Of a stretch of 50,410 nt of DNA, positions 26,741 through 32,848 are shown in pieces. This stretch comes from Parasutterella muris (GTDB taxonomy: Bacteria > Pseudomonadota > Gammaproteobacteria > Burkholderiales > Burkholderiaceae_F), in NCBI RefSeq assembly GCF_009767915.1, contig NZ_WSRP01000019.1:1-50410 (forward strand), given 5' to 3'. The notes beneath the pieces were generated by a model, which was not told the DNA's origin, searched no databases, and saw only the letters and a program-made list of their open reading frames with translations. Every line of letters starts with the position of its first letter. Positions within the stretch are counted from its first letter, which is position 1. Made by a program: the position numbers and the translations under genes.

Positions 26741-27493
26741 ATGACGCTCAATATTTCGAACGCTTTATCTCAGAATGTTGTCGACAAGCGCGTAGACGTG
26801 CTTCGCAAAATTAAGCAGTGCGGGAGCATTTCGGAAGCCGCCCGCAGTGCCGGTATCAGCTATAAGGCCGCTTGGCAGGCTATTGAAAATATGTCCGCGC
26901 TTGCGGGTGTTCCACTCGTTGAAAAAATCGTCGGCGGATCTTCCGGGGGCGGCGCACGCCTGACGGAAGCCGGAGAATCCGTTCTTGAAGCCGCTGCCGC
27001 TCTGAGCAAACTCAGAGATCAGCTCATTATCGATATTGAAAACAAAGGCAGCAGCGGACTTGCGGCGCTTGCCGCAAACACTCTGAAAATGAGTATCCGC
27101 AACATCATTCCCTGTGTTGTGGAAGATATGCACGGCGGAATGTCGATGACCAAGGTAAAACTCAAAATCTGCGAAGGAGAATACCTGCGGTCGAGCATCA
27201 CGATAGAAAGCCGGGAACTGCTGGACCTTAAGACCGGGGACAAAATCTTAGCTTTATTTAAGGCCTCCGGCGCAACGATTAATTTGGACCCGGAAGCGGA
27301 ACCCAAAAGCTGCTGCCTGAAAGGTCAAGTGGTACGACTTCCTCCCAAAGAAAAAGGAGGCGAAGTGACAATCCGCCTTCCCAATGGGTTTAATGTCGTT
27401 GGTTTTGCTCATAAATCCAATGGGTTATCTGTTGGTTCAGACGCCTACGCCCATATCCCCGAGCAAGCTGTTGTGCTCGCACTTTTTGGGTAA
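26741..27493 (+). CDS. modE: Molybdate-responsive regulator ModE
   Basis: ModE (250 aa). The N-terminal winged helix contains GSISEAARSAGISYKAAWQA near residue 29, the LysR-like recognition helix of ModE. The C-terminal half holds two mop/TOBE molybdate-binding segments (about 122-185 and 190-250; SARNIIP-like SIRNIIPCVV, and GQVVRLPPKEKG). It represses modABC when molybdate is bound in the systems studied. Divergent from modA; the shared intergenic region of 82 nt holds a candidate operator. The ribosome-binding site is weak. Confidence 0.93.
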   Translation: MTLNISNALSQNVVDKRVDVLRKIKQCGSISEAARSAGISYKAAWQAIENMSALAGVPLVEKIVGGSSGGGARLTEAGESVLEAAAALSKLRDQLIIDIENKGSSGLAALAANTLKMSIRNIIPCVVEDMHGGMSMTKVKLKICEGEYLRSSITIESRELLDLKTGDKILALFKASGATINLDPEAEPKSCCLKGQVVRLPPKEKGGEVTIRLPNGFNVVGFAHKSNGLSVGSDAYAHIPEQAVVLALFG

Positions 27494-27574
27494 TACGTCT
27501 TCATGACTCCTTTAATTCTTCAAAAAATTATCAGGGAAAATTCTAAGAAATAATCAAAGCGCCATACTTGTTTG

Positions 27575-27580
27575 TATAAT
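27575..27580 (+). promoter_or_regulatory. Possible -10 element before the tetraheme cytochrome
   Basis: A consensus TATAAT lies 110 nt upstream of the cytochrome start. I see no good -35 hexamer at the right distance, so an activator-dependent promoter is possible. Confidence 0.3.
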
Positions 27581-27689
27581 CCTTAAAATAATATTATGAG
27601 GTTACGATCAGATACACCTCATCTGCTCGTCCTCACAACCGCTGTAAAGAGCGCTAAAAACTGCTCTATAGAACAAAGGAGTTGATCAT

Positions 27690-28319
27690 ATGTCTCAGGC
27701 CAGTAAATGGGGAACCTTTTGGCTTCTCGTCATTGGTGTCGTTGTCGGTATTCTTCTTACCGCCGCCACCGTCGGTGTCGTCCAGTGGGCGGGCACTGAC
27801 AAGTTCTGCACCGGCTGGTGCCACTCTATGGACGGCGTAACTTACGCCTGGAAACAGGGCCAGCACGCCCGTACTCCCTCCGGCTATACCGCCGGCTGCT
27901 CCGACTGCCACCTGCTTAACGAAACCAACCGTCCGCTGACCCCGGTTGCCTACGTTGAACTGCTTTTCGCAAAAGCTAAAGCCGGTTCCATTTCCGGTTT
28001 CGGCGAACTTCGCGGCACTCTCAACACACCTCAGATGTGGCTCGAAAAACGTGCTGAACTCTCCAAGAGAGTGGTCGACACAATGACCGGCAACAACTTC
28101 AGAAACTGCCGCGGCTGCCACAATCTTGCTGAAATGTATGACGCTAAGAAACCGATGGTTGCTGCAATGCACAAGGGCTTCATTGACAAACCCACCAACT
28201 GCGTCATGTGCCATAAGATCGCCGGCCATAACTACAAGCAGGCTGATGAAATTATCAAAGAAACCGGCAAATGGCCTGATCCTGCTAAAGCTTGGGAAAC
28301 CGCTGAAGCTAAGAAATAA
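27690..28319 (+). CDS. NapC/NirT-family tetraheme cytochrome c (quinol dehydrogenase)
   Basis: A 209-residue membrane-anchored tetraheme cytochrome. One transmembrane helix (residues 8-32) anchors a periplasmic domain. Three hemes use CX2CH: Cys70/73-His74, Cys140/143-His144, Cys171/174-His175. The first site is unusual, FCTGWCH (Cys40, Cys44, His45), a CX3CH spacing, still followed by the typical SMD with Met47. Family members (NapC, CymA, NrfH, TorC) oxidise menaquinol and pass electrons to periplasmic reductases. AAGGAG lies eight bases before the ATG. It is monocistronic with its own terminator, so it may serve several reductases, including the flavoprotein at 8762 and the ArrAB-like enzyme at 32073-35398; this partnership is inferred. 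Confidence 0.93.
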   Translation: MSQASKWGTFWLLVIGVVVGILLTAATVGVVQWAGTDKFCTGWCHSMDGVTYAWKQGQHARTPSGYTAGCSDCHLLNETNRPLTPVAYVELLFAKAKAGSISGFGELRGTLNTPQMWLEKRAELSKRVVDTMTGNNFRNCRGCHNLAEMYDAKKPMVAAMHKGFIDKPTNCVMCHKIAGHNYKQADEIIKETGKWPDPAKAWETAEAKK

Positions 28320-28333
28320 TTAGGTCCCTAATC

Positions 28334-28363
28334 AAAAAACGGAGCGCGCAAGCTCCGTTTTTT
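28334..28363 (+). terminator. Terminator of the tetraheme cytochrome gene
   Basis: A perfect stem of ACGGAGC and GCTCCGT extends into A- and T-runs on both sides (12 bp in all, six-nt loop), so it may work in both directions. Confidence 0.85.
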
Positions 28364-28386
28364 GTTTGCATGAATTCTTCGCCGAC

Positions 28387-28418
28387 AAAAAAAGCCCGCA
28401 GAGCGAATCTTGCGGGCT
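28387..28418 (-). terminator. Terminator of the C69 dipeptidase gene
   Basis: AGCCCGCA and TGCGGGCT (28393-28400 and 28411-28418) form a perfect 8-bp stem followed on the minus strand by seven T. Confidence 0.85.
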
Positions 28419-28439
28419 GATTTTTATGCGATGACTTAA

Positions 28440-29870
28440 TTAGTCTTTCTTGGAACGATTGGCAAAGAAGATGTCCTTCTGAATCGTTTCTGTCGCGAGC
28501 GTGAAGACCTGGTTGGTCAGTTTTTCACACAGAGCTTCTGTTTCGGCAAGCATTTCAAGGTTGACCTTCTGCAGCAGAGCTGTCGCAGCCTCTTTGTCTG
28601 TCTTAACAAGAGCCATGTATTCTTCTTCCAGCTTGGCCTGTTTGGCGCTGAGCGCCTGTTCCTGTTCGGCAAACGCCTTCTTAACGAGCGGCGCATAAAC
28701 TTCATAGTTCGTCATAACGAGTGTCTGAAGTTTGCGGAACTTCCAGTAAACAGAAGCGCTATCAGCCTGATCCGTACCGATCTGATAGTGTTCCGGAACA
28801 GATTCGAGACCCTGATAGAACGGCATGAAGCAGGAGAGATCAGCCATACCGAAAGCGATATAGATCACATCGCCGATCGCATGCGGCATCCAAGGACGAA
28901 CCTGAACCACATGCGCTTCGTATGTACGGAAAACGCTGACCGGACGCCACGGTTCTTTACCGTTAAGGCCATTTGAATACGGATCGTGTTCGGAACCGTC
29001 AAAATGGTCTCTCATCACGCGCTTAGCGTCTTCAACGCTGAGTTTGCGTTCCGGCTTCATAAAGACTGCAAATTCTCTGCCGTCATCAACCGGCTGAATC
29101 ACAGACGGATTAAAGAGCTTCTGAATCTGCCAGACGCGCGGGTCATTGTAAATACGGTCGCGCTCGTCATTGCGGGTGTAAGCGGCTGCAAAATCAAAGG
29201 GACCTTTGGCCGGATCATAGAAACCGTTCTTTTCAGCGAACTCAACCAATGTCGGGCTTGCGAGCTGATCCTGAGCTTCGGGATCATAGAAGCGCAGACG
29301 GCCCTGATTGCCGGAAGCAAAGTAAACATCATCAGGGATGCGCTGAGCAAACCACTGATGGCCAGTACCGGTTTCGAGATACCAGATTTCTTTGTCGTCG
29401 CAGAAGCCGACACCGAAGCCTTCGCCGGCGCCGTGAGTTTCGATAATCTTGCCGAGGAGCTCTACGCCTTCCTTAGCGGTCTTGGCGCGAGGAAGAATGA
29501 TATCGATGATGTCATCTTCGGTAATGCCGGACTCTTTGTTGTACGGGTCGATCGCGAGCGCATCGTCACGCGCAAAAATCGACTCAGTTCCCGTAACGGC
29601 AAGACCGACTTCGTTAAAGCCGACAGCGCCGTGCAGTTTGGTCTGCCAGTTCGGAACGGAGGTGTAGCGCATCGCGTGAGCGGGCTGCGGGTAAACAAAA
29701 TCCGTTGCGCCATTATGATCCTTTGTGCGATACATTTCGCCGGCGGCATAATCCTTGGCCGGGTGAATAAGAAACAGCTGGGCCTTAAGGGCGGAGCTGT
29801 CCGCGCTGCGGGCCATGATGAATGAACCGTCTGCAGAACATTTGCCGCCAACAATAAAAGTAGTACACAT
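28440..29870 (-). CDS. C69-family dipeptidase (PepD-like)
   Basis: N-terminal-nucleophile hydrolase of peptidase family C69/U34 (476 aa), related to Lactobacillus PepD dipeptidases. The nucleophile Cys is residue 2 in MCTTFIVGGKCSADGSFIMA, so Met removal exposes it; this fixes the start at ATG 29870 (AGAGGA seven bases upstream) and rejects an in-frame start at 29897. Other family features: RSADSS near 21, NEVGLAVTGTES, ETHGAGEGFGVGFCDDKEIW and ETGTGHQW. There is no signal peptide, so it is cytosolic and probably works in dipeptide utilisation. Monocistronic. Confidence 0.9.
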   Translation of the reverse strand: MCTTFIVGGKCSADGSFIMARSADSSALKAQLFLIHPAKDYAAGEMYRTKDHNGATDFVYPQPAHAMRYTSVPNWQTKLHGAVGFNEVGLAVTGTESIFARDDALAIDPYNKESGITEDDIIDIILPRAKTAKEGVELLGKIIETHGAGEGFGVGFCDDKEIWYLETGTGHQWFAQRIPDDVYFASGNQGRLRFYDPEAQDQLASPTLVEFAEKNGFYDPAKGPFDFAAAYTRNDERDRIYNDPRVWQIQKLFNPSVIQPVDDGREFAVFMKPERKLSVEDAKRVMRDHFDGSEHDPYSNGLNGKEPWRPVSVFRTYEAHVVQVRPWMPHAIGDVIYIAFGMADLSCFMPFYQGLESVPEHYQIGTDQADSASVYWKFRKLQTLVMTNYEVYAPLVKKAFAEQEQALSAKQAKLEEEYMALVKTDKEAATALLQKVNLEMLAETEALCEKLTNQVFTLATETIQKDIFFANRSKKD

Positions 29871-30023
29871 ATTCGGATCCTCTTTAAAAAAGTTCACGAC
29901 ATTCTAAAGCCGAGGACCGTTTGAGGGAATACTCAAACTCACTGCTTATATAACAAAAGTGTGAAGATTTTCGACAAATAAAATATTCTCCGCTAAACAC
30001 TCCGTCCTGGCTTCAGAAACAAA

Positions 30024-30185
30024 TTATTTTGCGGTCTCCTTCGTTGACTGAGCTTTCCTCAGTTTGGATTCCTCTTTAGAAGCGGAGCTCCCACTCGTTT
30101 CCACTTTAGTGATACTCATCTGGCAGCAGCACTTCTTTTCGGGTGCAATGAAAATTTTTTTGAATAGAGATTTCAAATCCGACAT
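30024..30185 (-). CDS. Small Cys-rich protein, last gene of the metalloid operon
   Basis: A 53-residue ORF starting 6 nt after the permease stop. It reads MSDLKSLFKKIFIAPEKKCC at the N-terminus, continues CQMSITKVET and ends in a charged, Ser/Lys/Glu-rich tail. Residues 19-21 are three consecutive cysteines, KKCCCQM. The N-terminal 13 residues could form an amphipathic helix. No known domain. Spacing and strand make cotranscription with the permease very likely. A cysteine cluster beside a metalloid-type permease and ArsR repressor suggests metal(loid) binding or delivery, which is inference. No strong Shine-Dalgarno is seen; translation could be coupled to the permease. Confidence 0.55.
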   Translation of the reverse strand: MSDLKSLFKKIFIAPEKKCCCQMSITKVETSGSSASKEESKLRKAQSTKETAK

Positions 30186-30191
30186 AACTAA

Positions 30192-31100
30192 TTAACCTAA
30201 TAGCTGATTGAAAATAAAGCCTGTGGTGCAGGCAACAATAAAAACCGATAACAGAAAGGCGGTAAGCATCTTTTTCGTAAAGATCGAACTCAGTAATGAG
30301 ACTTCCGGGATACTGGCTCCTCCGCCTCCGATCATCAATGAGATTAAAACACCCGGACCTAAACCGCAGCTTTGAAGAATGGTCGCCGCCGGAATAATTG
30401 TTTCGGTCCTTAGGTAAAGAGGAATACCAACGACAGCTGCAACGGGAATACTTAGCCAGCCGGGGATCGAAGAAAGTTTTTGAACCACGGAAACCGGAAG
30501 TACTCCGTGTATGACGCTTCCAATGGCAGCGCCAAATAGAAGATACGGAAATACTTTTCTAAGCAAAAGCAAAGAACCAATCAGAGAATTTCGAAGAGCA
30601 GTACGGATTTTCTCTCCGGTCGTTCCGCTTAACTCTGCCCAACTGAGAGACTCCTCACTTCCGCCCGTAATATTCACGTCATAGACTTCCTTTTCAAAAC
30701 CAAGACGCTCCAAGAGAAGACCAAAGAAAACCGCAAAGAAGAAGGTGCACAAGCCATAGAGCACCGCAACCCTAGCTCCGAAGAAAACTCCCATAAGTGT
30801 AAGGATCGCAGGATTCAAAATGGGAGAAGAAATAAGAAAGGCTACCGAAGTTGAAAACGGCACTTTTGATTTGATAAAACCCACAAACAATGGGATCGTA
30901 GAACATGAACAAAAAGGCGTGACTGCCCCGACAAGAGCTCCGCAAGCCGCCGAAAGCAGTTTGTTTTTCCCTGCATACTGAAAGAGTCTGCTTCTGGGAT
31001 TTATGAAGTATCTGCCAAGTCCGACTAAAAAGGAAATTGCAAAAAAAAGACCGACAAGCTCAGCGGTCAGCTTTAAAAAGTACAGCAAATAAGACAACAT
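30192..31100 (-). CDS. ArsP/DUF318-type permease
   Basis: A polytopic membrane protein (302 aa, about eight helices) of the DUF318/UPF0718 permease family, which includes ArsP organoarsenical exporters and the SO_0444-type Cu/Zn exporter. The signature TPFCSCSTIPLFVGF puts Cys64 and Cys66 in a membrane helix; SSPILNPAIL near 91 and IGGGGASIPEVSLL near 256 are further family motifs. A cytoplasmic loop of about 30 residues lies in the middle. It follows arsR by 67 nt, a gap that contains a strong operator-like dyad. Exported substrate could be As(III), methylarsenite or another thiophilic ion. Confidence 0.85.
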   Translation of the reverse strand: MLSYLLYFLKLTAELVGLFFAISFLVGLGRYFINPRSRLFQYAGKNKLLSAACGALVGAVTPFCSCSTIPLFVGFIKSKVPFSTSVAFLISSPILNPAILTLMGVFFGARVAVLYGLCTFFFAVFFGLLLERLGFEKEVYDVNITGGSEESLSWAELSGTTGEKIRTALRNSLIGSLLLLRKVFPYLLFGAAIGSVIHGVLPVSVVQKLSSIPGWLSIPVAAVVGIPLYLRTETIIPAATILQSCGLGPGVLISLMIGGGGASIPEVSLLSSIFTKKMLTAFLLSVFIVACTTGFIFNQLLG

Positions 31101-31118
31101 AGATGATACAAATTGCGT

Positions 31119-31141
31119 TTATGCGTTATCTATACGCATAA
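31119..31141. promoter_or_regulatory. Operator-like dyad between arsR and the permease
   Basis: TTATGCGT (31119-31126) and ACGCATAA (31134-31141) form a perfect 8-bp inverted repeat with a 7-nt spacer, 19 nt upstream of the permease start. It fits an ArsR/SmtB-family operator. A second partial copy, TGCGTTTA, overlaps at 31114-31121. Confidence 0.6.
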
Positions 31142-31167
31142 TTAAACAGGTTTCCTCAGTACAGACT

Positions 31168-31476
31168 TCAGAGTTTTTTTGTGATTCGGCTCATTGAGAT
31201 AAAGTTTTTTGAACACTGCAGGAAGCTTTTCAGGCAAGACATTTCAGCAGAGTAAATAATGGAATTGGATTTTTTCTCTGACTTAACAATCTGGGCCTCT
31301 TTCAGCACAGCCAAATGACGTGAAACAGTCGGCATTTCCAATTGAACTAAGACGGCAAGCTCCGTTACAGTTTTTGGTCCTTCAAGCAAAGCTTCAGCCA
31401 TCATTAACCGTGCAGGGTGACCAATGGCCTTAAATATCTTTGCCTGCCCCTCGTATATTTCAGGAAATTTTGCCAT
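31168..31476 (-). CDS. ArsR/SmtB-family transcriptional repressor
   Basis: Winged-helix regulator (102 aa). The helix-turn-helix is TVTELAVLVQLEMPTVSRHL (residues 37-56); the N-terminal FKAIGHPARLMMAEAL is typical of the family. The classical alpha-3 CVC metal site of E. coli ArsR is absent. The only cysteines are Cys81 and Cys88 in the C-terminal dimerisation helix (SCLKSFLQC), so sensing, if thiol-based, uses a different site. The ATG at 31476 has GGAGG nine bases upstream; an in-frame start at 31506 is less likely. The gene overlaps the end of the torD-like gene by 17 nt, tying it to the reductase operon. Confidence 0.88.
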   Translation of the reverse strand: MAKFPEIYEGQAKIFKAIGHPARLMMAEALLEGPKTVTELAVLVQLEMPTVSRHLAVLKEAQIVKSEKKSNSIIYSAEMSCLKSFLQCSKNFISMSRITKKL

Positions 31477-32041
31477 ATTTTTTTGCCTCCAAATTACCCC
31501 ATTCAAAAAAGAACTTTCCTAACTCTTTATAAAATTTATGTGTTGTCTCTTCCGTTAGAAGGCTAGACCATTTTAGGATGAAATTACTCAGGAATTTTTC
31601 AAAGAATTCCTGCTTTTCTTCTTCGTCTAATAATTCATACACTTCAAGAACGGGAACAATATGCTCCGGAAGTTCTCTGACATCCTCTTCTATCTCAAAT
31701 CCCTTGCTCTGCAAATAAGATAAGTAGTCCTCGAGAACATTACTGCCCAGTTCGTTCTTCCAGCACGTTAAGTAGTTTCTTGCCAGCGGCTGCCCGGGAC
31801 TGAGAAATAATCTGGTGTACTCCAGCAGCATTTCTTCAAAAGCCTGTTTGTCACGAGTCCCCTGGCTATACAGCGCATCTAGAAGACGTGCTTTTTCGGC
31901 CAGCCCATCCTCCAAAGATTCCGCGGCTCTATTAAACACATGTAACTCTCTAATTTCGTCGCTTGGCTCAAACAAGCCAACAAGCACAAGATTCAGCGGT
32001 GAAGTTTGCATAATTAAACTTAAATCGGACGGAAGAGGCAC
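31460..32041 (-). CDS. TorD/DmsD-family molybdoenzyme chaperone
   Basis: An all-helical cytosolic protein (193 aa from the GTG at 32041; 183 aa from the ATG at 32011). EYTRLFLSPGQPLARNYLTCW near residues 78-98 corresponds to the conserved YxxLFxxPG...P..S.. region, and HIVPVLEVYELLDEE matches the later E(P)DHI-type helix. TorD-type chaperones bind the Tat signal of the partner reductase and help cofactor insertion before export; here the partner should be the gene at 32849. The start is uncertain: the GTG sits inside a strong hairpin while the ATG has a poor ribosome-binding site. It overlaps arsR by 17 nt. Confidence 0.82.
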   Translation of the reverse strand: MPLPSDLSLIMQTSPLNLVLVGLFEPSDEIRELHVFNRAAESLEDGLAEKARLLDALYSQGTRDKQAFEEMLLEYTRLFLSPGQPLARNYLTCWKNELGSNVLEDYLSYLQSKGFEIEEDVRELPEHIVPVLEVYELLDEEEKQEFFEKFLSNFILKWSSLLTEETTHKFYKELGKFFFEWGNLEAKKYGKIS

Positions 32042-32053
32042 AAAGCCTCTTCC
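32031..32053 (-). promoter_or_regulatory. Hairpin at the arrB-torD junction
   Basis: GGAAGAGGC and GCCTCTTCC form a perfect 9-bp stem with a 5-nt loop, 20 nt after the ferredoxin subunit stop. It encloses the AAGAGG ribosome-binding site and GTG start of the torD-like gene. No T-tract follows, so it looks like an mRNA structure that limits chaperone translation or protects the upstream mRNA. Confidence 0.45.
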
Positions 32054-32072
32054 GTGTTAAAACATCAAATGC

Positions 32073-32834
32073 TTATCCTCGCGGAGAATACTGACCCATA
32101 TAAAAGACCTTCGGAGATGTTCCTTTATCTTCCTTGAGCCTCCAAACCTGACCGGACTTCATTTTCTTTGAAATCACAGAATTCGGATCATCTAAATCAC
32201 CAAAGACTCTGGCCCCGGCAGGGCAAGCGTCCACACACGCGGGATTTAATCCGTTAGATGTGCGGTGGTAGCAGAAGTTGCATTTTTCCACAACGCCCTC
32301 TTTTCTCTGCGTAGCGGAATCACCGGCTTTAAACAAATTGGCATAGGCAGGAAGCGCCCCTGCTTTGCGAGCGAGTTCCTGAGCTCCGCCTGTGACACCC
32401 TCAATTAGAGTAGGCCTGGTCGAAGCATCTCCTCTCGGATCAACCCCCTTTGGATTAAAACTAATCACCGAATAGGATTTCCCGTCGAGACTTTCTACTC
32501 CCAATTCCGCTGCCGAGTAGGGACAGGCATTCTGACAAAGACGACAGCCGATACAGGCTTCATCATTGTGGAGAACGACTCCCTCGGGGCTGATAAACAT
32601 CGCGCCCGTCGGACAAACCTTTACACACTGCGGATTTTCACAGTGGTTGCACAGCACAGGAATAACTGCCTGAGTAGTATTTGGGAAAGCTCCTTTGGTT
32701 TCCTGAAGGAAATCGGCCCAGTTGAAACTCTGACCTTCTCCTCTTGTTCGGGTGTTGTTTTCCGCTTTGCATGCGAGCGCACACGCCCCGCAGGAAGAGC
32801 ATAAATTCAAATCAATGATCATTCCAAATTTCAT
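32073..32834 (-). CDS. ArrB-like four-cluster ferredoxin subunit
   Basis: Electron-transfer subunit (253 aa) with 16 cysteines in four groups: Cys12/15/18/22, Cys62/65/70/74, Cys94/97/100/104 and Cys185/188/200/204, enough for four [4Fe-4S] clusters. MKFGMIIDLNLCSSCGACAL, VLCNHCENPQCVKVCPTGAM, CNFCYHRTSNGLNPACVDAC and KVFYMGQYSPRG resemble ArrB of respiratory arsenate reductases as I remember it; PhsB, PsrB and DmsB are the alternatives. It has no Tat signal and should be exported bound to the catalytic subunit. GGGAGAG precedes the ATG; the gap from the catalytic gene is 14 nt. No NrfD/PsrC-type membrane subunit follows. Confidence 0.82.
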   Translation of the reverse strand: MKFGMIIDLNLCSSCGACALACKAENNTRTRGEGQSFNWADFLQETKGAFPNTTQAVIPVLCNHCENPQCVKVCPTGAMFISPEGVVLHNDEACIGCRLCQNACPYSAAELGVESLDGKSYSVISFNPKGVDPRGDASTRPTLIEGVTGGAQELARKAGALPAYANLFKAGDSATQRKEGVVEKCNFCYHRTSNGLNPACVDACPAGARVFGDLDDPNSVISKKMKSGQVWRLKEDKGTSPKVFYMGQYSPRG

Positions 32835-32848
32835 TTTTCTCTCCCTGG

